From positions 62,001 through 126,000 of the forward strand of contig CAYPAV010000012.1 in NCBI GenBank assembly GCA_964408805.1: a stretch of DNA of 64,000 bases, read 5' to 3'. Shown here one piece after another: positions 51,699 through 60,492 of the stretch; position 1 is the first letter of the stretch, and each line of letters opens with the position of its first letter. The translations under genes were made by a program, and so were the position numbers. The notes beneath the pieces were generated by a model. It was not told the origin of the DNA. It ran no database searches and worked only from the letters and a program-made list of their open reading frames with translations. The stretch comes from CAYPAV01 sp964408805 (GTDB taxonomy: Bacteria; Pseudomonadota; Alphaproteobacteria; UBA8366).

Positions 51699-51890
51699 AT
51701 GCAGAAAGCCGCCCTCTATACATGCTGCCTATTGTTTTCAGCGGCCGTCGTATTCCACGCGGTACGGCTGATAACGGGCATCGAGATCGTAATCGGCGGG
51801 ATCGTCGTGCCGCAATGGGGTTCCTATCCGGCTGTATTGGTTGCCGCCCTGCTTGCCGCATGGATGATGATCGCCGCGCGCCGCATTTGA
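51699..51890 (+). CDS. 63-residue membrane protein, unknown
   Basis: The 63-residue hydrophobic protein has two likely membrane spans (LYTCCLLFSAAVVFHAVRL and YPAVLVAALLAAWMMIAA) joined by a short loop GIEIVIGGIVVPQWG. TGGAGG lies 9 bases before the ATG at 51699. An upstream ATG at 51672 is a less well supported start. No homologue was recognised. It is divergent from the small peptide gene and convergent with the dehydratase gene. Confidence 0.6.
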   Translation: MQKAALYTCCLLFSAAVVFHAVRLITGIEIVIGGIVVPQWGSYPAVLVAALLAAWMMIAARRI

Positions 51891-51929
51891 TCTGAGTTGA
51901 GCGCGGACGATCGCCCTGGACGATCCGCG

Positions 51930-53459
51930 CTACATCACCGCGCCGATTTGCCAGGGCACGAACTCGTCGTCACCGAAACCCTGGGCCTCGCTCTTGGTCG
52001 GGCTGCCGGAGGCGACTTCGAGGAGGCGCTCGAAGATCCGCTCCCCCATGCCGTCGATGCCGAGATCCTCGTCGATTACGGCTCCGCAATTGATGTCCAT
52101 GTCGTCGGACATCCGGTGGTACATCTCGCTGTTGGTCGCGAGCTTCAGGCTCGGCGAGGGCTTGCAGCCATAGACCGAGCCGCGCCCGGTGGTGAAGCAG
52201 ACGATATTGGCGCCCGACGCCACCTGGCCCGTGATCGAACAGGGGTCATAGCCCGGCGAATCCATGAAGACGAACCCCTTGGCGTCGACCGGCTCCGCGT
52301 ATTTGTAAACGCCGACGAGATCGGTCGTCCCGCCCTTGGCCGCCGCACCCAGGCTCTTCTCCAGGATGGTTGTGAGCCCGCCCTCCTTGTTCCCGGGACT
52401 GGGGTTGTTGTTCATCTCGCCGCCGTTCCGTTCGGTATAGGCCTCCCACCACTTGATCCGCTCGATCAGCTTCTCGCCCACCTCGCGCTTCGAGGCCCGC
52501 CGGGTTAACAGGTGTTCGGCACCGTAGATTTCCGGCGTCTCGCTCAAAATTCCTGTGCCGCCGTGGCGCACCAGCAAGTCGACCGCCGCGCCCAGCGAAG
52601 GGTTGGCGGTGATACCGGAATAGCCATCCGAGCCGCCGCACTGCAGCGCCAACGTCAACTCGCTCGCCGGACAGGATTCGCGCTCGACCCGGTTCGCTTC
52701 CGGCAGCATCTCCTTGATCATGGCCACGCCGCGCTCGACGGTCTTTCGGGTGCCGCCTGAGTCCTGGATGGTCATGGTCTGGAACTTCGGTCCCCGCTCG
52801 ATGTCATAGGCCTCGAGCAGGAAATCGATCTGGTTGACCTCGCAGCCGAGCCCCACCATGACGATCCCGCCGAAATTGGCGTGGCGGGCATAGCCCCAGA
52901 GGGTGCGCTGCAGATTGGCATAGCCCTCCCCTGAATCCGCCATGCCGCAGCCGGTGCCGTGCACCATCGAGACGACGCCGTCGACATTGGGATAATCGTC
53001 CAGGATCTTGCGGTTCACCGAGTCCGCGATATAGCGGGCGACGGTAGCCGAGCAGTTCACGCTGGTCAGGACGCCGATATAGTTCCGCGTCGCGACCTTT
53101 CCGTTGGCGCGGCGAATGCCCTCGAAGGTCGCGCGTTCGCCGTCGTTCATGAATTGGGTCGGTTTGGCCTCGGTCCCGTGGGCGTAGTCGCGCTCGAAGT
53201 CGCGCATTTCGATGTTGTGAACGTGGACATGATCGCCGGGGGCGATCGCCTTGGTCGCAAAGCCGATGATCTGGTCGTATTTCCGGACCGCCGCACCAAC
53301 CTCGACCGCGGTCGTGGCGATCTTGTGGCCGCTCGGAATTTGCGCTCGGGTGGTCACGTTTTCACTCGTTATTTCAACGCCTTCCAGCATTTCCGCCCGC
53401 GCTACCACGACATTGTCGGCGGCATTCAATCTAATGGTGATCGGCTTGTACTCGGCCAT
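51930..53459 (-). CDS. altronate/galactarate dehydratase family protein (UxaA)
   Basis: This 509-residue sugar-acid dehydratase has an N-terminal SAF-like domain (residues 1-100; NVVVARAEMLEGVEITSENV core VVVARAEML) and a C-terminal catalytic domain with RNYIGVLTSVNCSATVAR, GTGCGMADSG and ALQCGGSDGYSG. It matches the UxaA/GarD group that dehydrates altronate, galactarate or related acids to 2-keto-3-deoxy products. Stand-alone on the minus strand and divergent from the UbiD operon. A keto-deoxy acid could feed the DapA-like aldolase, but this is speculation. Confidence 0.93.
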   Translation of the reverse strand: MAEYKPITIRLNAADNVVVARAEMLEGVEITSENVTTRAQIPSGHKIATTAVEVGAAVRKYDQIIGFATKAIAPGDHVHVHNIEMRDFERDYAHGTEAKPTQFMNDGERATFEGIRRANGKVATRNYIGVLTSVNCSATVARYIADSVNRKILDDYPNVDGVVSMVHGTGCGMADSGEGYANLQRTLWGYARHANFGGIVMVGLGCEVNQIDFLLEAYDIERGPKFQTMTIQDSGGTRKTVERGVAMIKEMLPEANRVERESCPASELTLALQCGGSDGYSGITANPSLGAAVDLLVRHGGTGILSETPEIYGAEHLLTRRASKREVGEKLIERIKWWEAYTERNGGEMNNNPSPGNKEGGLTTILEKSLGAAAKGGTTDLVGVYKYAEPVDAKGFVFMDSPGYDPCSITGQVASGANIVCFTTGRGSVYGCKPSPSLKLATNSEMYHRMSDDMDINCGAVIDEDLGIDGMGERIFERLLEVASGSPTKSEAQGFGDDEFVPWQIGAVM

Positions 53460-53636
53460 CTACTTTTCTCCGGGTTTCAGTCCAATTTTTTATCGCAACA
53501 TCTGGTATCGTCCGCAAGCTAGCCTAAGTCCAATTACAAGGATCAGCCACCCCGGTTTCGCCATTTGAAATCCGTAGAGGCTCCGGAAACAGGCCGCCGG
53601 ACCGGATAAGAGAAATTGTAAGGAGAGAGTATCGTC

Positions 53637-55211
53637 ATGGATACGCCCACACCCAAACGCATTGCCAACGCGCCCGACATCACGAGCCTCCGCTCGACCA
53701 TTGAATGGCTCCGCGAGAACGGTGATCTGATCGAGACCGACAAGGAGGTCGATCCCGACCTTCAGCTCACCGGCCTGCAAAAGCACCTCGACGGTGGCCC
53801 GCCGATATTATTCGAGAACGTCAAGGGCAAGGCGCATGCGCGCGCCATCACCAACCTATTCTCGGACATCGAAGTCATCGACCGGATGTTCGGTTTCGAC
53901 GGCCCACAGGACCGCACCCGGAAGATCGCTAGCGCAATTAACAATCCAACTCCCACTGTCGAAATCGAGCAAGATTCGGCTCCCTGCCAGGAGCACATCA
54001 TCACCGACAACATCGACGTCAATGAGTGGATCACGGCGATCCGCCATACCGACCTCGAATCGGAGCTGACCATCGGCTCGGGCATTCGCTGCGTCGCCGG
54101 CAAGTATTTCGACGGCGGGGCCGATGTCGGCTACAACCGCATGAACTTCCGCTGGGGCGATGTCGGCACCTTCATGATCTCGCCGGGCTCGCATATGTGG
54201 CAGGTGATGACCGAGCATTACAACGACGAGGAACCGATTCCGATCACCGTCTGCTTCGGCGTGCCGCCCGCGTGCACGCTGCTGGCGGGTGCCGGGTTCG
54301 ACTACGTCATCCTGCCGAAGGGCTGCGACGAGCTCGCGGTCGCCGGCACCATCCAGGGCGAAGCGGTCAAGCTGGTCAAGGCACGTACCGTCGACGCCTG
54401 GGCGATCGCCGAATCCGAATACGTGCTCGAGGGCTACATTCATCCGCGCGACAAACGATACGAGACGGCGGAGTCGGAGGCGGCCGACGTCCAGGGCCGT
54501 CATTTCTTCCATCCCGAATGGGCCGGCTATATGGGCAAGGCCTACAAGGCGCCGACCTTCCATGTCAGCGCCATCACCATGCGGGAGCCGGAATCGAAAC
54601 CGGTGATCTTCCCGCTCGGCGTTCACATGTCGGACGACGCGAATATCGACACGACGGTCCGCGAATCCGCGATCCTGGAGCTTTGCGAGCGCCTGCAGCC
54701 GGGCATCGTCCAGGACGTGCACATCCCCTACTGCATGACCGATTGGGGCGGCTGCATCATCCAGGTCAAGAAGCGGAACAAGATCGAGGAAGGCTGGCAG
54801 CGGAACTTCCTGTCGGCCATCCTGTCGACCTCGCAGGGCATGCGGCTGGCCATCGCGGTCAGCGAGGATACGGATATCTACTCGATGGACGATATCATGT
54901 GGTGTCTGACGACCCGCGTGAATCCGCGCGCCGATATCCTCAATCCGATACCGGGCGGCCGCGGCCAGACCTTCATGCCGGCCGAGCGCATGACCGCCGG
55001 CGACAAGCAGTGGACGGCCTCGAACACAGAGTTCGAGGGCGGCATGGGGATCGACGCCACGGTGCCCTACGGCTACGAGCAGGATTTTCACCGGCCGGTC
55101 TATCCCATCGACAAGGTCGATCCGGCGGACTTCTTCACGCCCGAGGACATCGACATGGCGAAATCGCGCATGCACGGCTGGCTGCTCTCGCTTGCCAGGA
55201 CGGGTCGGTAA
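53637..55211 (+). CDS. UbiD family decarboxylase
   Basis: The 524-residue protein is a UbiD-type decarboxylase using prenylated FMN. Recognisable segments are the N-terminal SLRSTIEWLRENGDLIETDKEVD (core ENGDLIETDKEVD), the metal/prFMN-binding NRMNFRWGDVGTFMIS-type loop and the acidic catalytic region EYVLEGYIHP. The family decarboxylates or carboxylates aromatic and unsaturated acids. AAGGAGAGAG precedes the ATG at 53637. The cofactor enzyme UbiX is not in the window. Two CoA transferase genes follow, 34 bases on. Confidence 0.93.
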   Translation: MDTPTPKRIANAPDITSLRSTIEWLRENGDLIETDKEVDPDLQLTGLQKHLDGGPPILFENVKGKAHARAITNLFSDIEVIDRMFGFDGPQDRTRKIASAINNPTPTVEIEQDSAPCQEHIITDNIDVNEWITAIRHTDLESELTIGSGIRCVAGKYFDGGADVGYNRMNFRWGDVGTFMISPGSHMWQVMTEHYNDEEPIPITVCFGVPPACTLLAGAGFDYVILPKGCDELAVAGTIQGEAVKLVKARTVDAWAIAESEYVLEGYIHPRDKRYETAESEAADVQGRHFFHPEWAGYMGKAYKAPTFHVSAITMREPESKPVIFPLGVHMSDDANIDTTVRESAILELCERLQPGIVQDVHIPYCMTDWGGCIIQVKKRNKIEEGWQRNFLSAILSTSQGMRLAIAVSEDTDIYSMDDIMWCLTTRVNPRADILNPIPGGRGQTFMPAERMTAGDKQWTASNTEFEGGMGIDATVPYGYEQDFHRPVYPIDKVDPADFFTPEDIDMAKSRMHGWLLSLARTGR

Positions 55212-55245
55212 GGGGCGGTCGGGAGACCAATCCCAAGGGGGCACC

Positions 55246-56430
55246 ATGCTCGGCGGCTATAAGGTTCTCGATCTGAGCGGCCGGCTCGGATGGCTGGCGG
55301 GACGTATTCTCGCCGACCTCGGCGCCGACGTCATCAAGGTCGAAAATCCGGGTTTCGAGGCGGAAGATGCCGATTGGCGGGCCGTCAATATCGGCAAGCG
55401 GCTGCTCACCCTCGACTTGACGCAGGAGGCCGGCCGAGAGGCGATCCTCGCGGCCCTCCCCCGGATCGATGTTCTAATTGAAACCGCAAGGCCCGGCGAC
55501 CCCGAGGCGGCATGGCTGGAAACGGACCGTCTCGCCGATATCAACCCCGATCTGGTCCATGTTTCCGTTACGCCTTTTGGTCGGGAGGGGCCGCGGGCCG
55601 GCTGGCGGGGCAGCGACATCGAGATCATGGCAGCCGGCGGCGCCATGTCGATCGTCGGCGAGCCCGACGGGCGGCCGCTTCGGATTTCGGTCCCCCAATC
55701 CTACCCCTGGGCCGGCGCGCACGCGGCGGCGGGGGCGCTTGTCGCCCTCACCCACCGCTCCGGCGGCGGCGGCGGCCAGCATGTCGACGTCTCGGCCCAA
55801 GCCTCGATCGTCACCTCGTTGGCCCACGCACCCACCTTCGTCGACATGCTGGGCGTGGTGCCGGGCCGGGTCGGCTCCGGCATCAGCGGGCGCTCGGTCC
55901 ATGGCGGCACCTACCGGGCCTTTTGGCGCTGCAAGGACGGCCACATTAATTTCATCATCTATGGCGGACCCGCGGGGCGGCGCACCAATAAGGCGCTGGT
56001 CGAATGGATGCGCGAGAAGGATCTGGACCTCGGCTTTCTCGCTGGGATCGATTGGGATACCTACGATCCCATCATGGCCGACCAGGCGGAGATCGACCGC
56101 GTAGAGGCGCCGATCGCAATCTTCTTCGAAACCGTGACGAAGGCGGAATTCCTCGACGGCGCGTTTCGCCGCGAGATGCTCGGCTATCCGGTCTCGACGG
56201 TTGCCGACATCGCCGCCGATCCGCAGCTTGAGGCTCGTGGGTATTGGCGGGACTTGCCGACGGCGGATGGCGATAGCGAACGTCATTGCGGCGCGTTTTT
56301 GCGCGTCGACGGCGCGCGTCCGTCACTGTCGGTGAAAACCGATGACAACCGGACGATCCTCCGCGACCTCGGCCTTGTGGACACCGAGATCGACGCGCTC
56401 GCGGCCGGGCAAGAGGCGGCGGCGGAATGA
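55246..56430 (+). CDS. CoA transferase family III protein without catalytic Asp
   Basis: The 394-residue protein has the family III N-terminal block LAGRILADLGADVIKVENPG and LRISVPQSYPWAGAHAAAG where active members carry the catalytic Asp; no Asp occurs between residues 146 and 168. AAGGGGG sets the ATG at 55246. It overlaps the next CoA transferase by 4 bases. In heteromeric pairs such as benzylsuccinate CoA transferase (BbsE/BbsF) both subunits belong to this family, so an inactive partner is plausible. Confidence 0.9.
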   Translation: MLGGYKVLDLSGRLGWLAGRILADLGADVIKVENPGFEAEDADWRAVNIGKRLLTLDLTQEAGREAILAALPRIDVLIETARPGDPEAAWLETDRLADINPDLVHVSVTPFGREGPRAGWRGSDIEIMAAGGAMSIVGEPDGRPLRISVPQSYPWAGAHAAAGALVALTHRSGGGGGQHVDVSAQASIVTSLAHAPTFVDMLGVVPGRVGSGISGRSVHGGTYRAFWRCKDGHINFIIYGGPAGRRTNKALVEWMREKDLDLGFLAGIDWDTYDPIMADQAEIDRVEAPIAIFFETVTKAEFLDGAFRREMLGYPVSTVADIAADPQLEARGYWRDLPTADGDSERHCGAFLRVDGARPSLSVKTDDNRTILRDLGLVDTEIDALAAGQEAAAE

Positions 56431-57644
56431 GCGAAGCGGGCGCCCTCTCGGACGTGAAGATCGTCGAGTTCGGCGGCTATGCGGCCGGTCCGCATATCGG
56501 CAAGGTGCTCGCCAATTTCGGCGCCACCGTCATCCACGTCGAATCGATGGCCCGCCCGGACGGCTTTCGCCTCCAATACCCGCCCTACAAGGACGGGGAG
56601 CCCGGTATCAACCGAGGCGGCTGCTTCGCCTTTTTCAACGATTCAAAGCTCGGTGTGACGCTGGATCTCAAGAACCCGGCGGGGCTGGAGATTGCGCGCC
56701 GGCTGATGGATTGGTCCGATATCACCATCGAGAACATGCGCCCGGGCGTTATGGACCGGATCGGCCTCGGCTACGAAACGGCGCGCCGGACCAACCCGGG
56801 GCTGGTCATGCTGTCGACCTGCAACATGGGTCAGACGGGCCCCCGCGCCCAAACCCCCGGGTTCGGCTCGCAGCTATCGTCACTGGCTGGGTTCTGCGGC
56901 GCCATCGGCGAGGCCGACGGCTCGCCGATGTTGCTCTACGGCCCCTATATCGATTTCATCTCCTCGGTTATGTCGACCTCGGCCGTCCTGGCCGCCCTCG
57001 ACCGGCGGCGACGGACCGGACAAGGGGCCGAGATCGACATATCGCAGTACGAATCCGGACTGCACTTCATGGCGAGCGCGCTGTTCGCCAATCATCGCGA
57101 CGGGATCGTGGCCGCGCGCCGCGGCAATCACGATAGCGAAGCGGTGCCGCATGGGGCCTATCCCTGTCTCGACGATCGCTGGGTCGTCTTCTCGTGCCGT
57201 TCGGATGACGAATTCGCGACCCTCGCACGGTGTCTCGGTCAGGCAGCGCTCGCAGAGGACCCTCGGTTCAAAGCGGTGGAGAACCGTCGACGCAACGTCG
57301 AGGATTTGGATCGCGTGCTCGGCGAACATTGCCGCGAATTGGACAGCGAGGCGGTCGCCGCCTCCTTGCAGGCGGTCGGCATCGCCGCCTATCCCGTCAA
57401 CACGATCGCCGATCTGTTCGAGGATCCCCAGCTTCGGGAGCGACGGACCTGGCGGCGGCGGCTACACGGCGAGATCGGTGAACAGGCATATGTCTTCCCC
57501 GGCTTTGATCTGGCGATGACACCGGGCGAAATTACCCGCGCCGCGCCCTTGCTCGGCGGCGACAACGATACGGTTTTCAAGGAAATTCTCGGCATGACGG
57601 ACGATGAGTTCGAGGCCTATGCCGAGCGAGACGCCTTCGCGTGA
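56427..57644 (+). CDS. CoA transferase family III protein (likely catalytic partner)
   Basis: The 405-residue protein has FGGYAAGPHIGKVLANFGATVIHVES (core VLANFGATVIHVES) and the likely catalytic Asp176 in LYGPYIDFISS, after the nucleotide-binding loop NMRPGVMDRIGLGYE. It is probably the active partner of the preceding protein, its start lying inside that stop codon (ATGA). With UbiD upstream and an SDR downstream, the operon could activate, decarboxylate and oxidise an aromatic or unsaturated acid; this order is inference. Confidence 0.92.
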   Translation: MSEAGALSDVKIVEFGGYAAGPHIGKVLANFGATVIHVESMARPDGFRLQYPPYKDGEPGINRGGCFAFFNDSKLGVTLDLKNPAGLEIARRLMDWSDITIENMRPGVMDRIGLGYETARRTNPGLVMLSTCNMGQTGPRAQTPGFGSQLSSLAGFCGAIGEADGSPMLLYGPYIDFISSVMSTSAVLAALDRRRRTGQGAEIDISQYESGLHFMASALFANHRDGIVAARRGNHDSEAVPHGAYPCLDDRWVVFSCRSDDEFATLARCLGQAALAEDPRFKAVENRRRNVEDLDRVLGEHCRELDSEAVAASLQAVGIAAYPVNTIADLFEDPQLRERRTWRRRLHGEIGEQAYVFPGFDLAMTPGEITRAAPLLGGDNDTVFKEILGMTDDEFEAYAERDAFA

Positions 57645-57666
57645 TGACCTGACACGGGTTTCGAGG

Positions 57667-57861
57667 ATGGAGCTTGAACTTTTCATTGAACGATGGTCAA
57701 ACCCGGCTGGCGGCGACCTTTTCCCCTGGTCGATCTGGCGCGCGGGCAAGCAGGTGCATTACGGCAATCGCGTGGAGACGCCGGAAGACGCGGAACGGGA
57801 GGGCGTCGAGTACTGTACGCGGACCTTCGGCGCGCCGCCGGATCGGGTCACACGGCTCTGA
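57667..57861 (+). CDS. small conserved-looking hypothetical protein
   Basis: The 64-residue soluble protein (MELELFIERWSNPAGG, SIWRAGKQVHYGNRVETP, EYCTRTFGAPPDRVTRL) has acidic and aromatic character and ends well before the SDR. No family was recognised. The ribosome binding site at ATG 57667 is poor (GAGG sits only 1 base before it) and an in-frame ATG at 57604 is an alternative. Its position inside the CoA-transferase/SDR operon suggests a real gene. Confidence 0.5.
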   Translation: MELELFIERWSNPAGGDLFPWSIWRAGKQVHYGNRVETPEDAEREGVEYCTRTFGAPPDRVTRL

Positions 57862-57906
57862 TCGATCGCAAGGAAATACAAGAGTAACGGAAACGGGAGG
57901 AAGCTC

Positions 57907-58656
57907 ATGGAACTGGGTCTTGAAGGCAAAGGCGTCATCGTTACCGGCGGCAGCCGGGGCATCGGTTATTCGATCGCAACGGGCTTCGCGAGGGAGGGGG
58001 CGAACGTCTCCATCTGCGCGCGGAGCGAAGGCCCGCTGGCGGAGGCGAAATCGGCCCTCGAAGCCCACGGCGGCACCGTTCACGCGGCGACTTGCGATGT
58101 CGGGGACGCGGAAGCGCTCGAGGCCTATGTCGCCGCGGCCCATCAGGCGCTCGGCGCCCTCCATGTCATGGTCAACAACCCGTCCGGTTTCGGGCGGACC
58201 GACGACGAGGACGGCTGGGAGAAATCCATCGCGGTCGATTTGATGGCGACCGTGCGGGGTTCCTGGGCGGCGGTTCCATTAATCGAAGCCGCAGGCGGGG
58301 GTGCGATCGTCCATATCTCCTCAATCTCGGGCCTGACCCAAAGCCAGCGCACGCCGCCCTACGGCGCGGCCAAGGCGGCGGTCAACCAATACACCCTGAC
58401 ACAGGCGCTGGACCTGGCCCCGAAGGGCATCCGCGTCAACGCGATCGCTCCCGGTTCGATCTTCTTCGAGGGCGGCGTCTGGGACGTAACCCAGCAGAAC
58501 AACAAACCGCTCTACGACGGCATCCTGGCGAGTATCCCCTCCGGCCGCTTCGGCACCCCGGAGGAGGTTGCCAATTTGGCAGTCTTCCTCGGCTCGGATG
58601 CCGGGTCCTGGGTCACCGGCCAAACGATCGCGGTCGATGGCGGCCAGATGATCTAA
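57907..58656 (+). CDS. SDR family oxidoreductase
   Basis: This 249-residue classical SDR has VIVTGGSRGIGYSIA, the NNPSGFG motif in place of NNAG, catalytic Ser in HISSISGLT and YGAAK. ICARSE after strand two fits NADP. GGGAGG lies upstream of the ATG at 57907. It is the last gene of the UbiD operon and its stop overlaps the dipeptidase stop by 4 bases. Likely a hydroxyacyl or 3-oxoacid step in the same pathway. Confidence 0.92.
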   Translation: MELGLEGKGVIVTGGSRGIGYSIATGFAREGANVSICARSEGPLAEAKSALEAHGGTVHAATCDVGDAEALEAYVAAAHQALGALHVMVNNPSGFGRTDDEDGWEKSIAVDLMATVRGSWAAVPLIEAAGGGAIVHISSISGLTQSQRTPPYGAAKAAVNQYTLTQALDLAPKGIRVNAIAPGSIFFEGGVWDVTQQNNKPLYDGILASIPSGRFGTPEEVANLAVFLGSDAGSWVTGQTIAVDGGQMI

Positions 58657-59639
58657 CCGCCCCACGCGTCACGGAGAAAACGCAGCCAGTTGGCACCCAT
58701 GACCCGGGTGATACGATCCTCGGGCCAGCCGCGTTTCTGCATGCTCGCCGTCAAATTCGGATAGTCGGCGAGGGTGCGCAGCCCTTCCGGCATGACGGTC
58801 ACGCCCGAGCCCGGCCGCGCCGGCACCAGGCGGCGCGCATAGCCCTTGTCGTGCTGCAAGTATTTAAAGAAATCGGCGTCTTGATCCTGAGTGAAATCGG
58901 TGCCGATGCCGACACTCTCCTCGCCGAGAAGATTGATCAAATATTCCAACGCATCAACACAATCCTCGACCGTCGTCTCGTTGCCTTTCGGCAGGAAAGG
59001 CGGATAGGTTGCGAAGCCCACGAACCCTCCCTTGTCGACGATCAAACGCAGCAACTCGTCCGACTTGTTGCGAGGATAATCCTTGAGCGCGTTGGGACAG
59101 CAATGGCTGAAGGCGACCGGCTTCTTCGAATAGTTGATCGCATCGGCGCTGGTCCGGTCGCCGACATGGGAGAGGTCGACCACGATGCCAACCCGGTTCA
59201 TCTCGTCAACCACCTCGCGACCGAAATCGGACAAGCCGCCATCCTCGCTCTCCCAACAGCCGGAGCCGACCCAATTTTGTGTGTTGTAGGTCAGTTGGAT
59301 GACGCCGACACCGAGTTCCTTGAAGAGTTGGAGGTACTCGATCCGGTCGTCGATCCCGCTGGTGTTCTGCCAACCAAGGATGATGCCGACCTTGCCCTCG
59401 CGCTTGGCGCGCTCGATATCGGCGGCCGTATGAACCTGGGTCAGGATATCATCGTTCTCGCGGACCCAGGTCTTGAACTGGGCGACGTTCCGCATCGTCG
59501 CCTCGAAATCATGCCAGACACAGACCGTGCAATTGGCGGCGGTCAGACCCCCCGCATGCATGGATTCGAAAACCGCCCGGCTCCAATTCGAAACCACGAG
59601 GCCGTCGATCACAATCAAGTCCTGGTGCAAGTCGGACAT
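58653..59639 (-). CDS. M19 (membrane dipeptidase) family protein with altered metal site
   Basis: The 328-residue protein has the family blocks VVDLSHVGDRTSADA (His158), AFSHCCPNALKD (His179), CWESEDGGLSDFG (Glu region) and GIGTDFTQDQD (Asp248), equivalent to four metal ligands of renal dipeptidase. The N-terminal HxD pair that usually opens the protein (DGHND type) is absent: the sequence reads VIDGLVVSNWS. A subfamily with this feature may bind one metal or none. It is the only peptidase-like gene of this part. Confidence 0.88.
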   Translation of the reverse strand: MSDLHQDLIVIDGLVVSNWSRAVFESMHAGGLTAANCTVCVWHDFEATMRNVAQFKTWVRENDDILTQVHTAADIERAKREGKVGIILGWQNTSGIDDRIEYLQLFKELGVGVIQLTYNTQNWVGSGCWESEDGGLSDFGREVVDEMNRVGIVVDLSHVGDRTSADAINYSKKPVAFSHCCPNALKDYPRNKSDELLRLIVDKGGFVGFATYPPFLPKGNETTVEDCVDALEYLINLLGEESVGIGTDFTQDQDADFFKYLQHDKGYARRLVPARPGSGVTVMPEGLRTLADYPNLTASMQKRGWPEDRITRVMGANWLRFLRDAWGG

Positions 59640-59715
59640 GCCTCTCCCCTTCTATCGCGCGGCGTTGATTAGGAGAGATATTTCGAGTGCGTCGCTTGTC
59701 TACGCGGAGTGGCCG

Positions 59716-60492
59716 TCAGCCGCGGCTGCTCGATCGGATATCGCGCTTACGGGCCTTCGCACGGCCCTTCTTCCAATCGTCGAGATCGCGCGGCGTCTTC
59801 GAATGTGTGACTTCGATTGGTAGAGCATCCTTCTGCGCCTGTCGCTCCGCGTCGGACTTCGCCTTTGCCTTGTCGATGGCGGCGCGGTCGGTTGCGCGGC
59901 GGGTCTTACTTTTCTCTTCAATTTCGCGATCGCGGGCGGCTTCGTGCGCGACCGCGCGCGCCAATTTATCGGCCCTCTCACCGGCTTCGAGCTCGGCCCG
60001 CCGCTTGGCGATACGCGCCCGCTGTTTGTCCGTCTTGGTCCGTTCCTCGAATTTGTGGACCATACTCGATATCTCGGTTGCCATTTCAGTCTCGGCCCGT
60101 TCGGGATTGAACCCGGCGAGGATCGCCTGCGAGAGCGGAGTCAGCAATTCAATATCCCGCTTATTGGGCGCGGCCGGGTCGCCGGCGATCGATTCCGCAA
60201 CCTCGATCAAGCGGTCGCAAAGTTCGGCGACATGCTCGAACGTCGAGCCGTGCAGGCGCAGCCCCACCTCGTTGGCGACGTCCTCGAGCTGAACGATGTG
60301 TTTCACCACGTCTTTACTAACGGCGCCGGATTTGAGCGCGGGAACGATAAGATCGACCAGAAACCCGATCTGATAGGATTGCCGGACCAAGCGTAATTCA
60401 TTGATTTTATGTAATACCCCGGCAATCTCATCCTTCAGTTTGTCGAGATCGACGGTTCGACCCATCGCCTTCTCGCGGAGCGTGTTCGGCAC
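59716..60492 (-). CDS. C-terminal extension of a response regulator, frame-shifted from it
   Basis: The 258-codon frame from GTG 60492 has no known domain. Its first residues LREKAMGRTVDLDKL continue sensibly from the upstream receiver if one base is restored in the G5 run at 60501-60505 (C5 on the coding strand). It is mostly helical and charged, with ELCDRLIEVAESI and a Lys/Arg-rich C-terminal region (KRRAELEAGERADKLARA) resembling a coiled coil. An internal ATG at 60465 could start a shorter product. I regard it as the second half of one gene of 420 codons. Confidence 0.6.
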   Translation of the reverse strand: MPNTLREKAMGRTVDLDKLKDEIAGVLHKINELRLVRQSYQIGFLVDLIVPALKSGAVSKDVVKHIVQLEDVANEVGLRLHGSTFEHVAELCDRLIEVAESIAGDPAAPNKRDIELLTPLSQAILAGFNPERAETEMATEISSMVHKFEERTKTDKQRARIAKRRAELEAGERADKLARAVAHEAARDREIEEKSKTRRATDRAAIDKAKAKSDAERQAQKDALPIEVTHSKTPRDLDDWKKGRAKARKRDIRSSSRG

